Assembly: GCA_040830545.1 (NCBI GenBank)
Contig: JBFOMB010000038.1
Location: 1 to 52,026, forward strand
Direction: 5' to 3'
DNA from: HXMU1420-2 sp040830545
GTDB lineage: Bacteria; Pseudomonadota; Alphaproteobacteria; Rhodobacterales; Rhodobacteraceae
DNA: 52,026 bases
Below are positions 43,515-50,912 of this stretch, piece by piece. Position numbers and translations under genes: made by a program. Below the pieces are notes generated by a model. The model saw only the letters and a program-made list of their open reading frames with translations. It searched no databases and was not told where the DNA came from. Position 1 is the first letter of the stretch, and each line of letters begins with the position of its first letter.

Positions 43515-43654
43515 CGCTCATCGCTTCCTTGCGGGCGCTCTTCGCGAGCGAAGAAGGCCGTGTGGCCTGATGAGCGGCTGACCGCGTCAACGAACTGAAC
43601 CGGCGGGACCGGGGGCCAGCCCCCGGACCCCCGGAGTATTTCGACCAAGAAGAA
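43515..43654. repeat. Branched palindromic element between permease and ATPase genes
   Basis: In the 191-bp gap inside the operon an outer stem CGCTCATC (43515-43522) / GATGAGCG (43569-43576) encloses two hairpins: TCTTCG-CGAG-CGAAGA (43539-43554, nearly symmetric) and GGCC-GTGT-GGCC (43556-43567). A third hairpin CCGGGGGC/GCCCCCGG at 43609-43626 is followed by CCCCCGGAGTATTTCGACCA and AGAAGAAG, a motif common at gene ends in Rhodobacteraceae. It may stabilise or attenuate the mRNA. Confidence 0.6.
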
Positions 43655-43697
43655 GAGCAGACCGGTTTGACCGCGTGGCTCTGACAGGGAGACAAGA

Positions 43698-45788
43698 ATG
43701 ACGAAACAGGACTATGACGGCCCGATCCTAGAGATTGACAAGCTGTCGATTTCCTTCTTCACCCGCCTGCGCGAAATTCCGGCCGTGATGGATTTTTCGG
43801 TCACGGTGCAACCGGGCGAGGCCGTAGGGCTGGTTGGGGAATCCGGCTGCGGGAAATCCACTGTGGCGCTGGGTGTGATGCGCGATCTGGGCAAGAACGG
43901 GCGCATTGTTGGCGGCTCGATCAAGTTCAAGGGTCGCGACATGGGTCAGATGAGTGACGAGGAGTTGCGCGACATTCGAGGATCCGAGATCGCGATGATC
44001 TATCAGGAGCCCATGGCCAGCCTGAACCCGGCGATGAAGATCGGCAAGCAGCTGATGGAAGTGCCGATGATCCATCAGGGCGCGTCCGAGAAAGAGGCTT
44101 ATGACCGTGCGTTGCAGGTGGTCACGGATGTGAAACTGCCGGACCCCAAACGCATCCTGGAAAGCTTCCCGCACCAGTTGTCGGGCGGGCAACAGCAGCG
44201 GATCGTGATTGCGATGGCGTTGATGTCGGAGCCTTCGCTGCTGATCCTGGACGAGCCGACCACGGCGCTGGACGTGACCGTTGAGGCCGCAGTTGTGGAA
44301 CTGGTGAAAGAGTTGGGCGAGAAATACGGCACGTCCATGCTGTTTATCTCGCACAACCTGGGTCTGGTGTTGGAAACCTGCGACCGCATTTGCGTGATGT
44401 ATTCGGGCGAGGCTGTGGAAACCGGCTCGATCGAAGATGTGTTCGACAAGATGCAGCATCCTTATACGCAGGCGCTTTTCCGGTCGATTCCGTTGCCCGG
44501 CGCGGACAAGAATTCGCGTCCGCTGAAAGCGATCCCGGGCAACTTCCCCCTGCCTCATGAACGCCCGCCGGGCTGCAATTTCGGCCCGCGTTGCGATTAT
44601 TTCGAAGAGGGGCGCTGTAATGCGGATATGTCGATCCCGATGGAGCCCATCGAGGGTGACGACCGGCATTGGTCACGGTGCCTGAAGTTCAAGGAAATCG
44701 ACTGGGCCGCGCCGATGGAGGTGACGGAGCAGAAGGAGAAAGGCGAGATTGGGCAGGTTGTTCTGAAGATGGACAATCTGAAGAAATACTACGAGGTCGC
44801 GGCAAACGCTCTGTTCGGCGGGGGCGGCGAGAAGAAGGTGGTGAAGGCGAACGAAACGCTTTCGTTTGAGGCCCATGAATCCGAGACGCTGGCCATTGTG
44901 GGTGAATCCGGCTGTGGCAAATCCACCTTTGCCAAGGTCCTGATGGGATTGGAGACCGCGACCGACGGGCAAATCCTGCTGGACAACCGCAATATCGAGG
45001 ATGTGCCGATTGAGGCCCGCGACGCCAAGACGGTGGGTGAGGTCCAGATGGTGTTCCAGAACCCGTTTGACACGCTGAACCCGTCCATGACCGTGGGCCG
45101 TCAGATCATGCGCGCGCTGGAGATCTTTGGCATTGGTGACAGTGAGGCGGATCGCAAGAAACGCATGCTGGAATTGCTGGACCTGGTGAAACTGCCGCGG
45201 GCCTTTGCGGAACGCATGCCGCGTCAGTTGTCAGGCGGGCAGAAGCAGCGGGTCGGGATTGCGCGCGCCTTTGCCGGCGATGCGCGGATCGTGGTGGCGG
45301 ATGAACCGGTGTCTGCTCTGGACGTGTCAGTGCAGGCGGCGGTGACGGACCTGTTGATGGAGATTCAGCGGGAGCAGAAAACCACCCTGCTGTTCATCAG
45401 CCACGACTTGTCGATTGTGCGCTATCTCAGCGACCGGGTCATGGTGATGTATCTGGGCCATGTGGTGGAGCTGGGCACAACCGATCAGGTGTTCTCGCCC
45501 CCCTATCATCCTTATACCGAGGCGTTGCTGAGCGCGGTGCCGATTGCCGATACCTCCATCGAGAAACAGCATATCGTGCTGGAAGGTGACATTCCCTCTG
45601 CGATGAATCCGCCCTCGGGTTGCCCGTTCCAGACGCGGTGTCGGTGGAAATCCGAAGTGGCTGGCGGGCTGTGTGAGAAAGAAGTGCCACCGGTGCGGCA
45701 TCTGGCCGACGGGCATCAGATCAAGTGCCATCTGAGCGACGAGAAGCTGGACGAGATGGCCCCAGTCATCAAGATCGCCGCCGAGTAA
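43698..45788 (+). CDS. Fused double ATPase of Dpp/Opp-type ABC transporter
   Basis: A 696-aa protein with two complete ABC ATPase domains in one chain, corresponding to DppD and DppF. Walker A GESGCGKS occurs at residues 47-54 and 402-409; the signatures LSGGQ start at residues 161 and 511; Walker B regions read LLILDEPTTALDVT and RIVVADEPVSALDV. Each half ends with an oligopeptide-type C-terminal extension with cysteine-rich PPGCNFGPRC and PSGCPFQTRC. Together with the two permeases it forms an importer, probably for peptides, but the binding protein is not here. The start has GGGAG six bases upstream. Confidence 0.95.
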   Translation: MTKQDYDGPILEIDKLSISFFTRLREIPAVMDFSVTVQPGEAVGLVGESGCGKSTVALGVMRDLGKNGRIVGGSIKFKGRDMGQMSDEELRDIRGSEIAMIYQEPMASLNPAMKIGKQLMEVPMIHQGASEKEAYDRALQVVTDVKLPDPKRILESFPHQLSGGQQQRIVIAMALMSEPSLLILDEPTTALDVTVEAAVVELVKELGEKYGTSMLFISHNLGLVLETCDRICVMYSGEAVETGSIEDVFDKMQHPYTQALFRSIPLPGADKNSRPLKAIPGNFPLPHERPPGCNFGPRCDYFEEGRCNADMSIPMEPIEGDDRHWSRCLKFKEIDWAAPMEVTEQKEKGEIGQVVLKMDNLKKYYEVAANALFGGGGEKKVVKANETLSFEAHESETLAIVGESGCGKSTFAKVLMGLETATDGQILLDNRNIEDVPIEARDAKTVGEVQMVFQNPFDTLNPSMTVGRQIMRALEIFGIGDSEADRKKRMLELLDLVKLPRAFAERMPRQLSGGQKQRVGIARAFAGDARIVVADEPVSALDVSVQAAVTDLLMEIQREQKTTLLFISHDLSIVRYLSDRVMVMYLGHVVELGTTDQVFSPPYHPYTEALLSAVPIADTSIEKQHIVLEGDIPSAMNPPSGCPFQTRCRWKSEVAGGLCEKEVPPVRHLADGHQIKCHLSDEKLDEMAPVIKIAAE

Positions 45789-45806
45789 GGCCGGACGCGA
45801 CGGGTT

Positions 45807-45939
45807 CAAGCCGTTTCGAAACGGCTTGGCCCAAGCGCGTTTGAACGCGCTTGTCATGCGAATTGGGCGGCGCCTTGGGCTTGGTTTGGCGTGCAGATTG
45901 CCTGAATTCGCGGCAGGAAGGCCTTTCGAAAAGGCCTTC
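45807..45939. repeat. Array of three palindromes after the ABC operon
   Basis: Palindrome 1 at 45807-45828 is perfect: CAAGCCGTTTC/GAAACGGCTTG. Palindrome 2 at 45832-45853 has arms CAAGCGCGTT/AACGCGCTTG around TG. Palindrome 3 at 45917-45939 has arms GAAGGCCTTT/AAAGGCCTTC around CGA. All share the shape AAG-(GC core)-TTT-centre-AAA-(GC core)-CTT but with different GC cores, so the shape, not the sequence, is conserved. Only short pyrimidine runs follow, e.g. CTCCCCCTCT after the third. Confidence 0.8.
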
Positions 45940-46065
45940 TCCCCCTCTCAACCCGGGAAGCAGTCGTGATCCTGCGCAAATCGTGGGAATTTTCCCCTGC
46001 ACCTGAGCGGCGCAACGGGTTTGGAATACATAGACAGATCAAACCCACGCGCGCTAGATACCGCC

Positions 46066-46440
46066 ATGCTACAGGATCCCCCCGACTTGGACACGTCGGA
46101 CAGCACAGATCAGCCCCCCATGTCGACCGGCACGATGGCAGACATGATGAGCAGCGCGCAAGACGCGACGCGGTTTCTCAAGGCGATCAGCCACGAGGGA
46201 CGATTGATGGTGCTGTGTCATCTCGTGGATGGCGAAAAATCCGTGACCGAATTGGAAGATCTGCTGTCCGCCCGTCAGGCTGCGGTATCCCAGCACCTGT
46301 CCCGCCTGCGCGCCGAAGGTCTGGTTGTGCCGCGTCGGGATGGCAAGACGATCTATTACTCGCTGTCCGGGGACCGGGCACAGCGGATGATCGAAACGCT
46401 GTATGACATGTTCTGTGCGCCAAACCGCCCTGCCGGTTGA
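46066..46440 (+). CDS. ArsR-family regulator, SqrR/BigR-like
   Basis: A 124-aa winged-helix repressor. RLMVLCHLVDGEKSVTELED, LLSARQAAVSQHLSRLRAEG and RRDGKTIYYSL follow the ArsR layout. Two cysteines, C51 (VLCHL) and C117 (DMFCAP), lie 66 residues apart, the same spacing as Cys41 and Cys107 of Rhodobacter capsulatus SqrR, which senses sulfide/persulfide through a tetrasulfide link. The N-terminal ~30 residues are acidic and disordered. The ATG at 46066 lacks a clear ribosome site; ATG 46120 or TTG 46021 are other choices. No sulfide:quinone reductase gene is nearby; the SqrR consensus operator ATTC-N8-GAAT was not found upstream. It lies just before the thiamine riboswitch, probably by chance. 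Confidence 0.85.
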   Translation: MLQDPPDLDTSDSTDQPPMSTGTMADMMSSAQDATRFLKAISHEGRLMVLCHLVDGEKSVTELEDLLSARQAAVSQHLSRLRAEGLVVPRRDGKTIYYSLSGDRAQRMIETLYDMFCAPNRPAG

Positions 46441-46473
46441 CGCGCCGCCGCTCGAACGCTATCTGCCCATTGA

Positions 46474-46557
46474 ACCGTTGGGGTGCCCGCGTGCGGGCTG
46501 AGAGGCGTCAGCCAACCCATCGAACCTGATCCGGGCAATACCGGCGGAGGGAACGGT
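46474..46557 (+). promoter_or_regulatory. TPP riboswitch
   Basis: The THI-box landmarks are all present: P1 arms ACCGTT (46474-46479) and AACGGT (46552-46557), GGGGTGCCCGC...CTGAGAGGCGTCAGCC, then ACCTGATCCGGGCAATACCG and GCGGAGGGAA. It ends 57 bp before the thiD start, which leaves room for an expression platform that hides the ribosome site when thiamine diphosphate binds. It should control the whole following operon. Confidence 0.96.
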
Positions 46558-46614
46558 CCTGACTGACAGCAGGTGTTTTCCATCCCGTGCGCCCCCAACA
46601 AGGAGCAGCCGGGC

Positions 46615-47418
46615 ATGGCATGTATTGCGCTGACAATCGCGGGATCGGACAGCGGGGGCGGCGCTGGCATTCAGGCGGACCTGAAGGCGATGTCGGCCCT
46701 GGGCGTTTACGGCGCCAGCGTGATCACCGCAGTCACGGCGCAGAACACACAGGCAGTCACGGCGGTGCATGGCATTCCGCTGGACGTGATTTCAGCCCAG
46801 ATTGACGCTGTGCTGTCTGATCTGGATGTGCGGGCGGTGAAGATCGGCATGCTGGCCTCGCCCGAGATCATTCACACTGTGGCCGAGGCATTGCGCGGGT
46901 TCAGCGGGCCGATTGTACTGGACCCGGTGATGATCGCGAAATCCGGTGATGCGTTGTTGGCAGAGGACGCGATTTCCGTTCTGCGCGAGGTGCTGGTGCC
47001 GCGCGCGCAGGTGTTGACCCCGAACCTGCCCGAGGCGGCGCGGTTGCTGGACCGGGCGGAGGCGGACAGCCCCACGGCGCAGGCGGACCACGGCCGGGCG
47101 CTGTGTGCGTTGGGGGCTGAGGCCGTGCTGGTCAAGGGCGGGCACGCCATGGGGGAAACCTGTGTCGATGTTCTGGTGCAGGGGGACCGTGTGGCCGGAG
47201 AGTTCACCGCACCTCGCCTCAACACGCGCAACACACATGGGACCGGGTGTACCTTGTCTGCGGCCATCGCTGCCGGGCTGGCCAAGGGGCTGGCCCTGAC
47301 CGATGCGGTGGCCGAGGCGCATACCTACCTGCATGGCGCGATTGCAGCTGCAGATGGGTTGCGAGTGGGTCATGGGCATGGCCCGGTGCATCATTTCCAC
47401 GGGCTCTGGTCCGCGTGA
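46615..47418 (+). CDS. thiD: Hydroxymethylpyrimidine (phosphate) kinase
   Basis: A 267-aa ribokinase-fold enzyme that phosphorylates hydroxymethylpyrimidine twice to HMP-PP for thiamine synthesis. ALTIAGSDSGGGAGIQADLK is the family start and GTGCTLSAAIAAGLAKG the anion-hole and catalytic aspartate region (NTHGTGCTLSAA). The ATG at 46615 lies nine bases after AGGAG. First gene behind the TPP riboswitch; its stop overlaps the thiO start (GTGA). Confidence 0.97.
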   Translation: MACIALTIAGSDSGGGAGIQADLKAMSALGVYGASVITAVTAQNTQAVTAVHGIPLDVISAQIDAVLSDLDVRAVKIGMLASPEIIHTVAEALRGFSGPIVLDPVMIAKSGDALLAEDAISVLREVLVPRAQVLTPNLPEAARLLDRAEADSPTAQADHGRALCALGAEAVLVKGGHAMGETCVDVLVQGDRVAGEFTAPRLNTRNTHGTGCTLSAAIAAGLAKGLALTDAVAEAHTYLHGAIAAADGLRVGHGHGPVHHFHGLWSA

Positions 47419-48398
47419 CGCTGTATTCGGTCATAGGGGCCGGGGTGGCGGGGTTGTGCGTGGCGACCGAGTTGGTGTCGCGTGGAGCTTCGGTGCAGCT
47501 GTTCGATCCGGCGGGGCCGCCGGGCGCGCATGGCTGTTCCTGGTGGGCGGGCGGCATGCTGGCCCCCTGGTGCGAGTTTGAAAACGCGGAGCCGCCGGTT
47601 CTGACACATGGCCAGCAGGCTGCTGATTGGTGGGCACAGTATACGGAGGTCACCAAGGCGGGTACGCTGGTTGTGGCCCATCCCCGCGATCTGCCGGACC
47701 TGCGCCGGTTTGCGCGCCGGACCGAGAATTTCCGGGAGGTCGATGCGGACGGCATCGCCGGGCTGGAATCGGACCTGCATGGGTTCAGCCGGGGTTTGGC
47801 CTTTGACGATGAAGCGCATCTTAATCCGCGCGCCGCACTTCAGGATCTCTGGTCCGGGTTGGAGGCCAGGGATGTTGCAATTCATCATGAGCCCGCGCCG
47901 GACACTTTGCCCAACGCCATCGACTGCCGGGGGCTGGCTGCCCGGGACCATCTGACAGACCTGCGTGGGGTCAAGGGCGAGATGCTGGTCATCCGCTGCC
48001 CGGATGTGACGCTGAACCGGCCCGTGCGCCTGCTACACCCGCGCATTCCGCTGTATATCGTGCCGCGTGGCGATGGGGTCTACATGCTGGGCGCGACGAT
48101 GATCGAAAGCGAGGATCGTGGCCGGATCACCGCGCGGTCCCTGCTGGAATTGCTGAGCGCGGCCTATGCGCTGAACCCCGCCTTTGGCGAGGCTGAGGTG
48201 TTGGAGATCGGCGTCGATCTGCGCCCAGCCTTCCCCGACAACCTGCCCCGCATCCGCGATGTCGGCGGGCGGGTCCATGCAAACGGCCTTTATCGTCACG
48301 GATACCTGTTGGCCCCTGCCCTTGCGCGTGGGGTCGCGGATCAGGTGCTGGAAGGCAAAACCTCGGAGTTTGTCGATGAAAATCACGCTGAACGGTGA
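47415..48398 (+). CDS. thiO: Glycine oxidase ThiO
   Basis: A 327-aa FAD-dependent oxidase that turns glycine into the imine used for the thiazole ring. The Rossmann start LYSVIGAGVAGLCVATELVS binds FAD; PLYIVPRGDGVYMLGATMIE and the C-terminal LRPAFPDNLPRIRDVG plus NGLYRHGYLLAPALARGVAD are the family's substrate and FAD contacts. It begins with GTG at 47415 overlapping the thiD stop, which fixes the start; the frame open to 47247 lies inside thiD. Its 3' end overlaps thiS by 23 bp. Confidence 0.93.
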   Translation: MTLYSVIGAGVAGLCVATELVSRGASVQLFDPAGPPGAHGCSWWAGGMLAPWCEFENAEPPVLTHGQQAADWWAQYTEVTKAGTLVVAHPRDLPDLRRFARRTENFREVDADGIAGLESDLHGFSRGLAFDDEAHLNPRAALQDLWSGLEARDVAIHHEPAPDTLPNAIDCRGLAARDHLTDLRGVKGEMLVIRCPDVTLNRPVRLLHPRIPLYIVPRGDGVYMLGATMIESEDRGRITARSLLELLSAAYALNPAFGEAEVLEIGVDLRPAFPDNLPRIRDVGGRVHANGLYRHGYLLAPALARGVADQVLEGKTSEFVDENHAER

Positions 48399-48570
48399 GC
48401 CGCGCGATGTGGCGGCCTCGACGCTGGCGGAGTTGCTGGTGGAATGTGAACTGTCCGGGCGCGTCGCGACGGCGGTGAACGAGGCCTTTGTGCCCGCCGG
48501 TCTGCGCGCCGGTCATGCGCTGGCAGAGGGCGACCGGGTCGAGGTTCTGGCCCCGATGCAGGGGGGCTGA
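48376..48570 (+). CDS. thiS: Sulfur carrier protein ThiS
   Basis: A 64-aa ubiquitin-like carrier whose C-terminal Gly-Gly (VEVLAPMQGG) is adenylated by ThiF and then thiocarboxylated to give the sulfur of the thiazole. MKITLNGEPRDVAASTLAEL is the usual start. Its ATG lies within the end of thiO (23-bp overlap), and thiG starts three bases after its stop. Confidence 0.96.
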   Translation: MKITLNGEPRDVAASTLAELLVECELSGRVATAVNEAFVPAGLRAGHALAEGDRVEVLAPMQGG

Positions 48571-48573
48571 GCG

Positions 48574-49341
48574 ATGCGGGCGTTTTACGGCACGGAACTG
48601 GCCAATCCGCTGATGCTGGGCACGGCGCAGTATCCCAGTCCGGCCATTCTGGAACGCGCGTTTCAGGACAGCGGTGCGGGTGTGGCAACAGTGTCCCTGC
48701 GGCGCGAGGGGGCGGGCGGTGCCGGACAAAGCTTCTGGCAGATGATCCGCGATCTGGGCGTGCAGGTGCTGCCCAACACCGCCGGATGCCACACGGTGAA
48801 AGAGGCGGTGACCACGGCGCATATGGCGCGCGAGGTGTTTGATACGCCCTGGATCAAGCTGGAGCTGATCGGGCACACCGACAGTTTACAGCCCGATGTG
48901 TTTCAACTGGTCGAGGCCGCGCGCATCCTGACCGAAGACGGGTTTCAGGTGTTTCCCTACACCACCGAAGATCTGATTGTGGGCGAACGTCTGTTGGCGG
49001 CGGGGTGCAAGGTGCTAATGCCCTGGGGCGCGCCGATTGGGTCGGGCCGGGGTCTGGCCAACGAATACGCGCTGCGGGCGATGCGGGCAGAGTTTCCCGA
49101 TGTGCCGCTGGTGGTGGATGCCGGGATCGGCCTACCCAGCCATGCGGCGCGGGCGATGGAACTAGGCTATGACGCTGTTCTGCTGAACACGGCTGTGGCG
49201 CGGGCGAGTGATCCGGTGGCCATGGCCTGCGCGATGATGCAGGCCGTCCGGGCCGGGCAGATGGCGCATCAGGCCGACCCGATTGAGGCGCGTGATATGG
49301 CAACACCGTCCACCCCGGTGATCGGAAAGGCGTTCTTGTGA
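48574..49341 (+). CDS. thiG: Thiazole synthase ThiG
   Basis: A 255-aa TIM-barrel enzyme that builds the thiazole phosphate from 1-deoxyxylulose 5-phosphate, glycine imine and ThiS thiocarboxylate. LPNTAGCHTVKEAVTTAHMA, the Schiff-base lysine at K95 (WIKLELIG), MPWGAPIGSGRGL and VVDAGIGLPSHAARAMELGY are conserved. The stop and the thiE start overlap by one base (TGATG). Confidence 0.98.
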   Translation: MRAFYGTELANPLMLGTAQYPSPAILERAFQDSGAGVATVSLRREGAGGAGQSFWQMIRDLGVQVLPNTAGCHTVKEAVTTAHMAREVFDTPWIKLELIGHTDSLQPDVFQLVEAARILTEDGFQVFPYTTEDLIVGERLLAAGCKVLMPWGAPIGSGRGLANEYALRAMRAEFPDVPLVVDAGIGLPSHAARAMELGYDAVLLNTAVARASDPVAMACAMMQAVRAGQMAHQADPIEARDMATPSTPVIGKAFL

Positions 49342-49937
49342 TGGCTTTGGACCGGTTCTATCCGATTTTTGACAACGCGGACTGGATTGCACGGATGCTG
49401 CCGCTGGGCGTGAAGCTGGTGCAGTTGCGGGTAAAGGATCAGTCCGAAGGCGTGGTCCGGGACGAGATTGCGCGCAGCCGCGACCTGTGTACCGAACACG
49501 GTGCAGTGCTGGTGGTAAACGACTATTGGCAGATGGCGATCGAGCTGGGTTGCGATTGGGTGCATCTGGGTCAGGAGGATCTGGACGAGGCGGATGTGGA
49601 CGCGATCCGGGCGGCGGGGTTGAAACTGGGGCTCAGCACACATGACGACGCGGAACTGGACCGCGCGCTGGCGTTGCAGCCGGACTATGTGGCGCTGGGG
49701 CCGGTTTATCCGACCATCCTGAAAAAGATGAAATGGCATCAGCAGGGCCTGCCCAAGGTGACCGAGTGGAAGGCGCGCGTCGGTGACGTGCCGCTGGTCG
49801 GGATAGGCGGGATGAGAGTGGAACGCGCGCCCGGTGTGCTGGAGGCCGGGGCGGACATTGTGTCGGTTGTCACGGACATCACCTTGAACGCGGACCCCGA
49901 AGCCCGCGTGAGGCAGTGGATCGAGGTTACGCGATGA
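49341..49937 (+). CDS. thiE: Thiamine phosphate synthase ThiE
   Basis: A 198-aa TIM-barrel enzyme that joins HMP-PP to the thiazole phosphate. VKLVQLRVKDQ, VVNDYWQMAIELGCDWVHLG plus QEDL, and GPVYPTILKKMKW are the substrate and diphosphate motifs; VGIGGMRVERAPGVLEAGAD closes the barrel. The ATG at 49341 overlaps the thiG stop; a GTG three bases earlier is less likely. Its stop overlaps the thiF-like start (ATGA). Confidence 0.95.
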   Translation: MALDRFYPIFDNADWIARMLPLGVKLVQLRVKDQSEGVVRDEIARSRDLCTEHGAVLVVNDYWQMAIELGCDWVHLGQEDLDEADVDAIRAAGLKLGLSTHDDAELDRALALQPDYVALGPVYPTILKKMKWHQQGLPKVTEWKARVGDVPLVGIGGMRVERAPGVLEAGADIVSVVTDITLNADPEARVRQWIEVTR

Positions 49938-50896
49938 CCCGTTATGCCCGTCAGATCATGCTGCCCGAGGTCGGCGCGGAGGGTCAGGCAAAGCTGACCG
50001 GCGCGCGTGTTCTGGTGGTCGGCTGCGGCGGGCTGGCTGCGCCAGTGCTGCCATTGCTGGCGGGTGCAGGTGTGGGGCGTCTGACGCTGGTCGATGGGGA
50101 CGTGGTGTCCCTGTCGAACCTGCACCGGCAGACCCTGTTTGCCGAGGGCGATGTGGGCCAGTCCAAGGCCGAGTGCGCCGCGCGCCGGTGCCGCGCGCTG
50201 AACCCCACGATCACGGTTGAGGTGGTCGAGGCTGCGCTGACCCCTGCCACAGCGCCGGGCTTTCTGGCGGCAACCGACATCGTGCTGGATTGCGCCGACA
50301 GCTATGCGGTCAGCTATATGCTGAGCGATCTGTGCCAGCCGCGCGGCGTGCCGCTGATCTCTGCCTCCGTCCTGGGATTGTCAGGCTATGTCGGGGGCTA
50401 TTGCGGCGGCGCGCCGTCCTTGCGCGCGGTGTTCCCGGGCGCACCCGACAACGGGGCCAGTTGCGCCACGGCGGGTGTTCTGGGGCCGGTGGTGGCCACG
50501 CTGGGCGCGATGCAGGCGCAAATGGCGCTGAATTGCCTGTTGGGGCTGGACCCTTCGCCGCTGGGACAGGTCACGCAATATGACGGGCGCAGCCTGCGCA
50601 CATCCGGGTTTCGGTTCGATGGTGCGCCGGAACCGGACCTGTCGTTTGCCTTTGCCGCGCGGGACGATCTGACCAGCCGGGATATGATCGTGGAATTGCG
50701 CGGGGTGGATGAGGCGCCCGTGCCCCTGCATCCCGACGCGCAACGACTGACTCCAGACACCATCACGACCCTGCCGCGCAGCAGGGCACGGCTGGCGCTC
50801 TGCTGCGCCACTGGCCTGCGAGCATGGCGGGCGGCGGAAACAATTTCAGAAACATGGCCGGGCGAGATTGTGCTTGTCGCGGCTTCAGCCTCTTGA
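49934..50896 (+). CDS. thiF: ThiF/MoeB-family adenylyltransferase with C-terminal rhodanese-like domain
   Basis: A 320-aa enzyme. The ATP-binding VLVVGCGGLAAPVLPLLAGA is at residues ~27-46, with LSNLHRQTLF and DCADSYAVSYMLSDLC following the E1-like pattern; it should activate the ThiS C-terminus. The zinc cysteines found in many MoeB/ThiF (CxxC near YRCLFPE) are replaced here by SLRAVFPG, so the structural zinc looks absent. The C-terminal ~75 residues end in a rhodanese-like loop with C291 (CCATGLRAWRA), a likely sulfur donor site. So activation and sulfur transfer may be in one chain. Confidence 0.87.
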   Translation: MTRYARQIMLPEVGAEGQAKLTGARVLVVGCGGLAAPVLPLLAGAGVGRLTLVDGDVVSLSNLHRQTLFAEGDVGQSKAECAARRCRALNPTITVEVVEAALTPATAPGFLAATDIVLDCADSYAVSYMLSDLCQPRGVPLISASVLGLSGYVGGYCGGAPSLRAVFPGAPDNGASCATAGVLGPVVATLGAMQAQMALNCLLGLDPSPLGQVTQYDGRSLRTSGFRFDGAPEPDLSFAFAARDDLTSRDMIVELRGVDEAPVPLHPDAQRLTPDTITTLPRSRARLALCCATGLRAWRAAETISETWPGEIVLVAASAS

Positions 50897-50912
50897 ACGG
50901 AAGGAAAGACAC

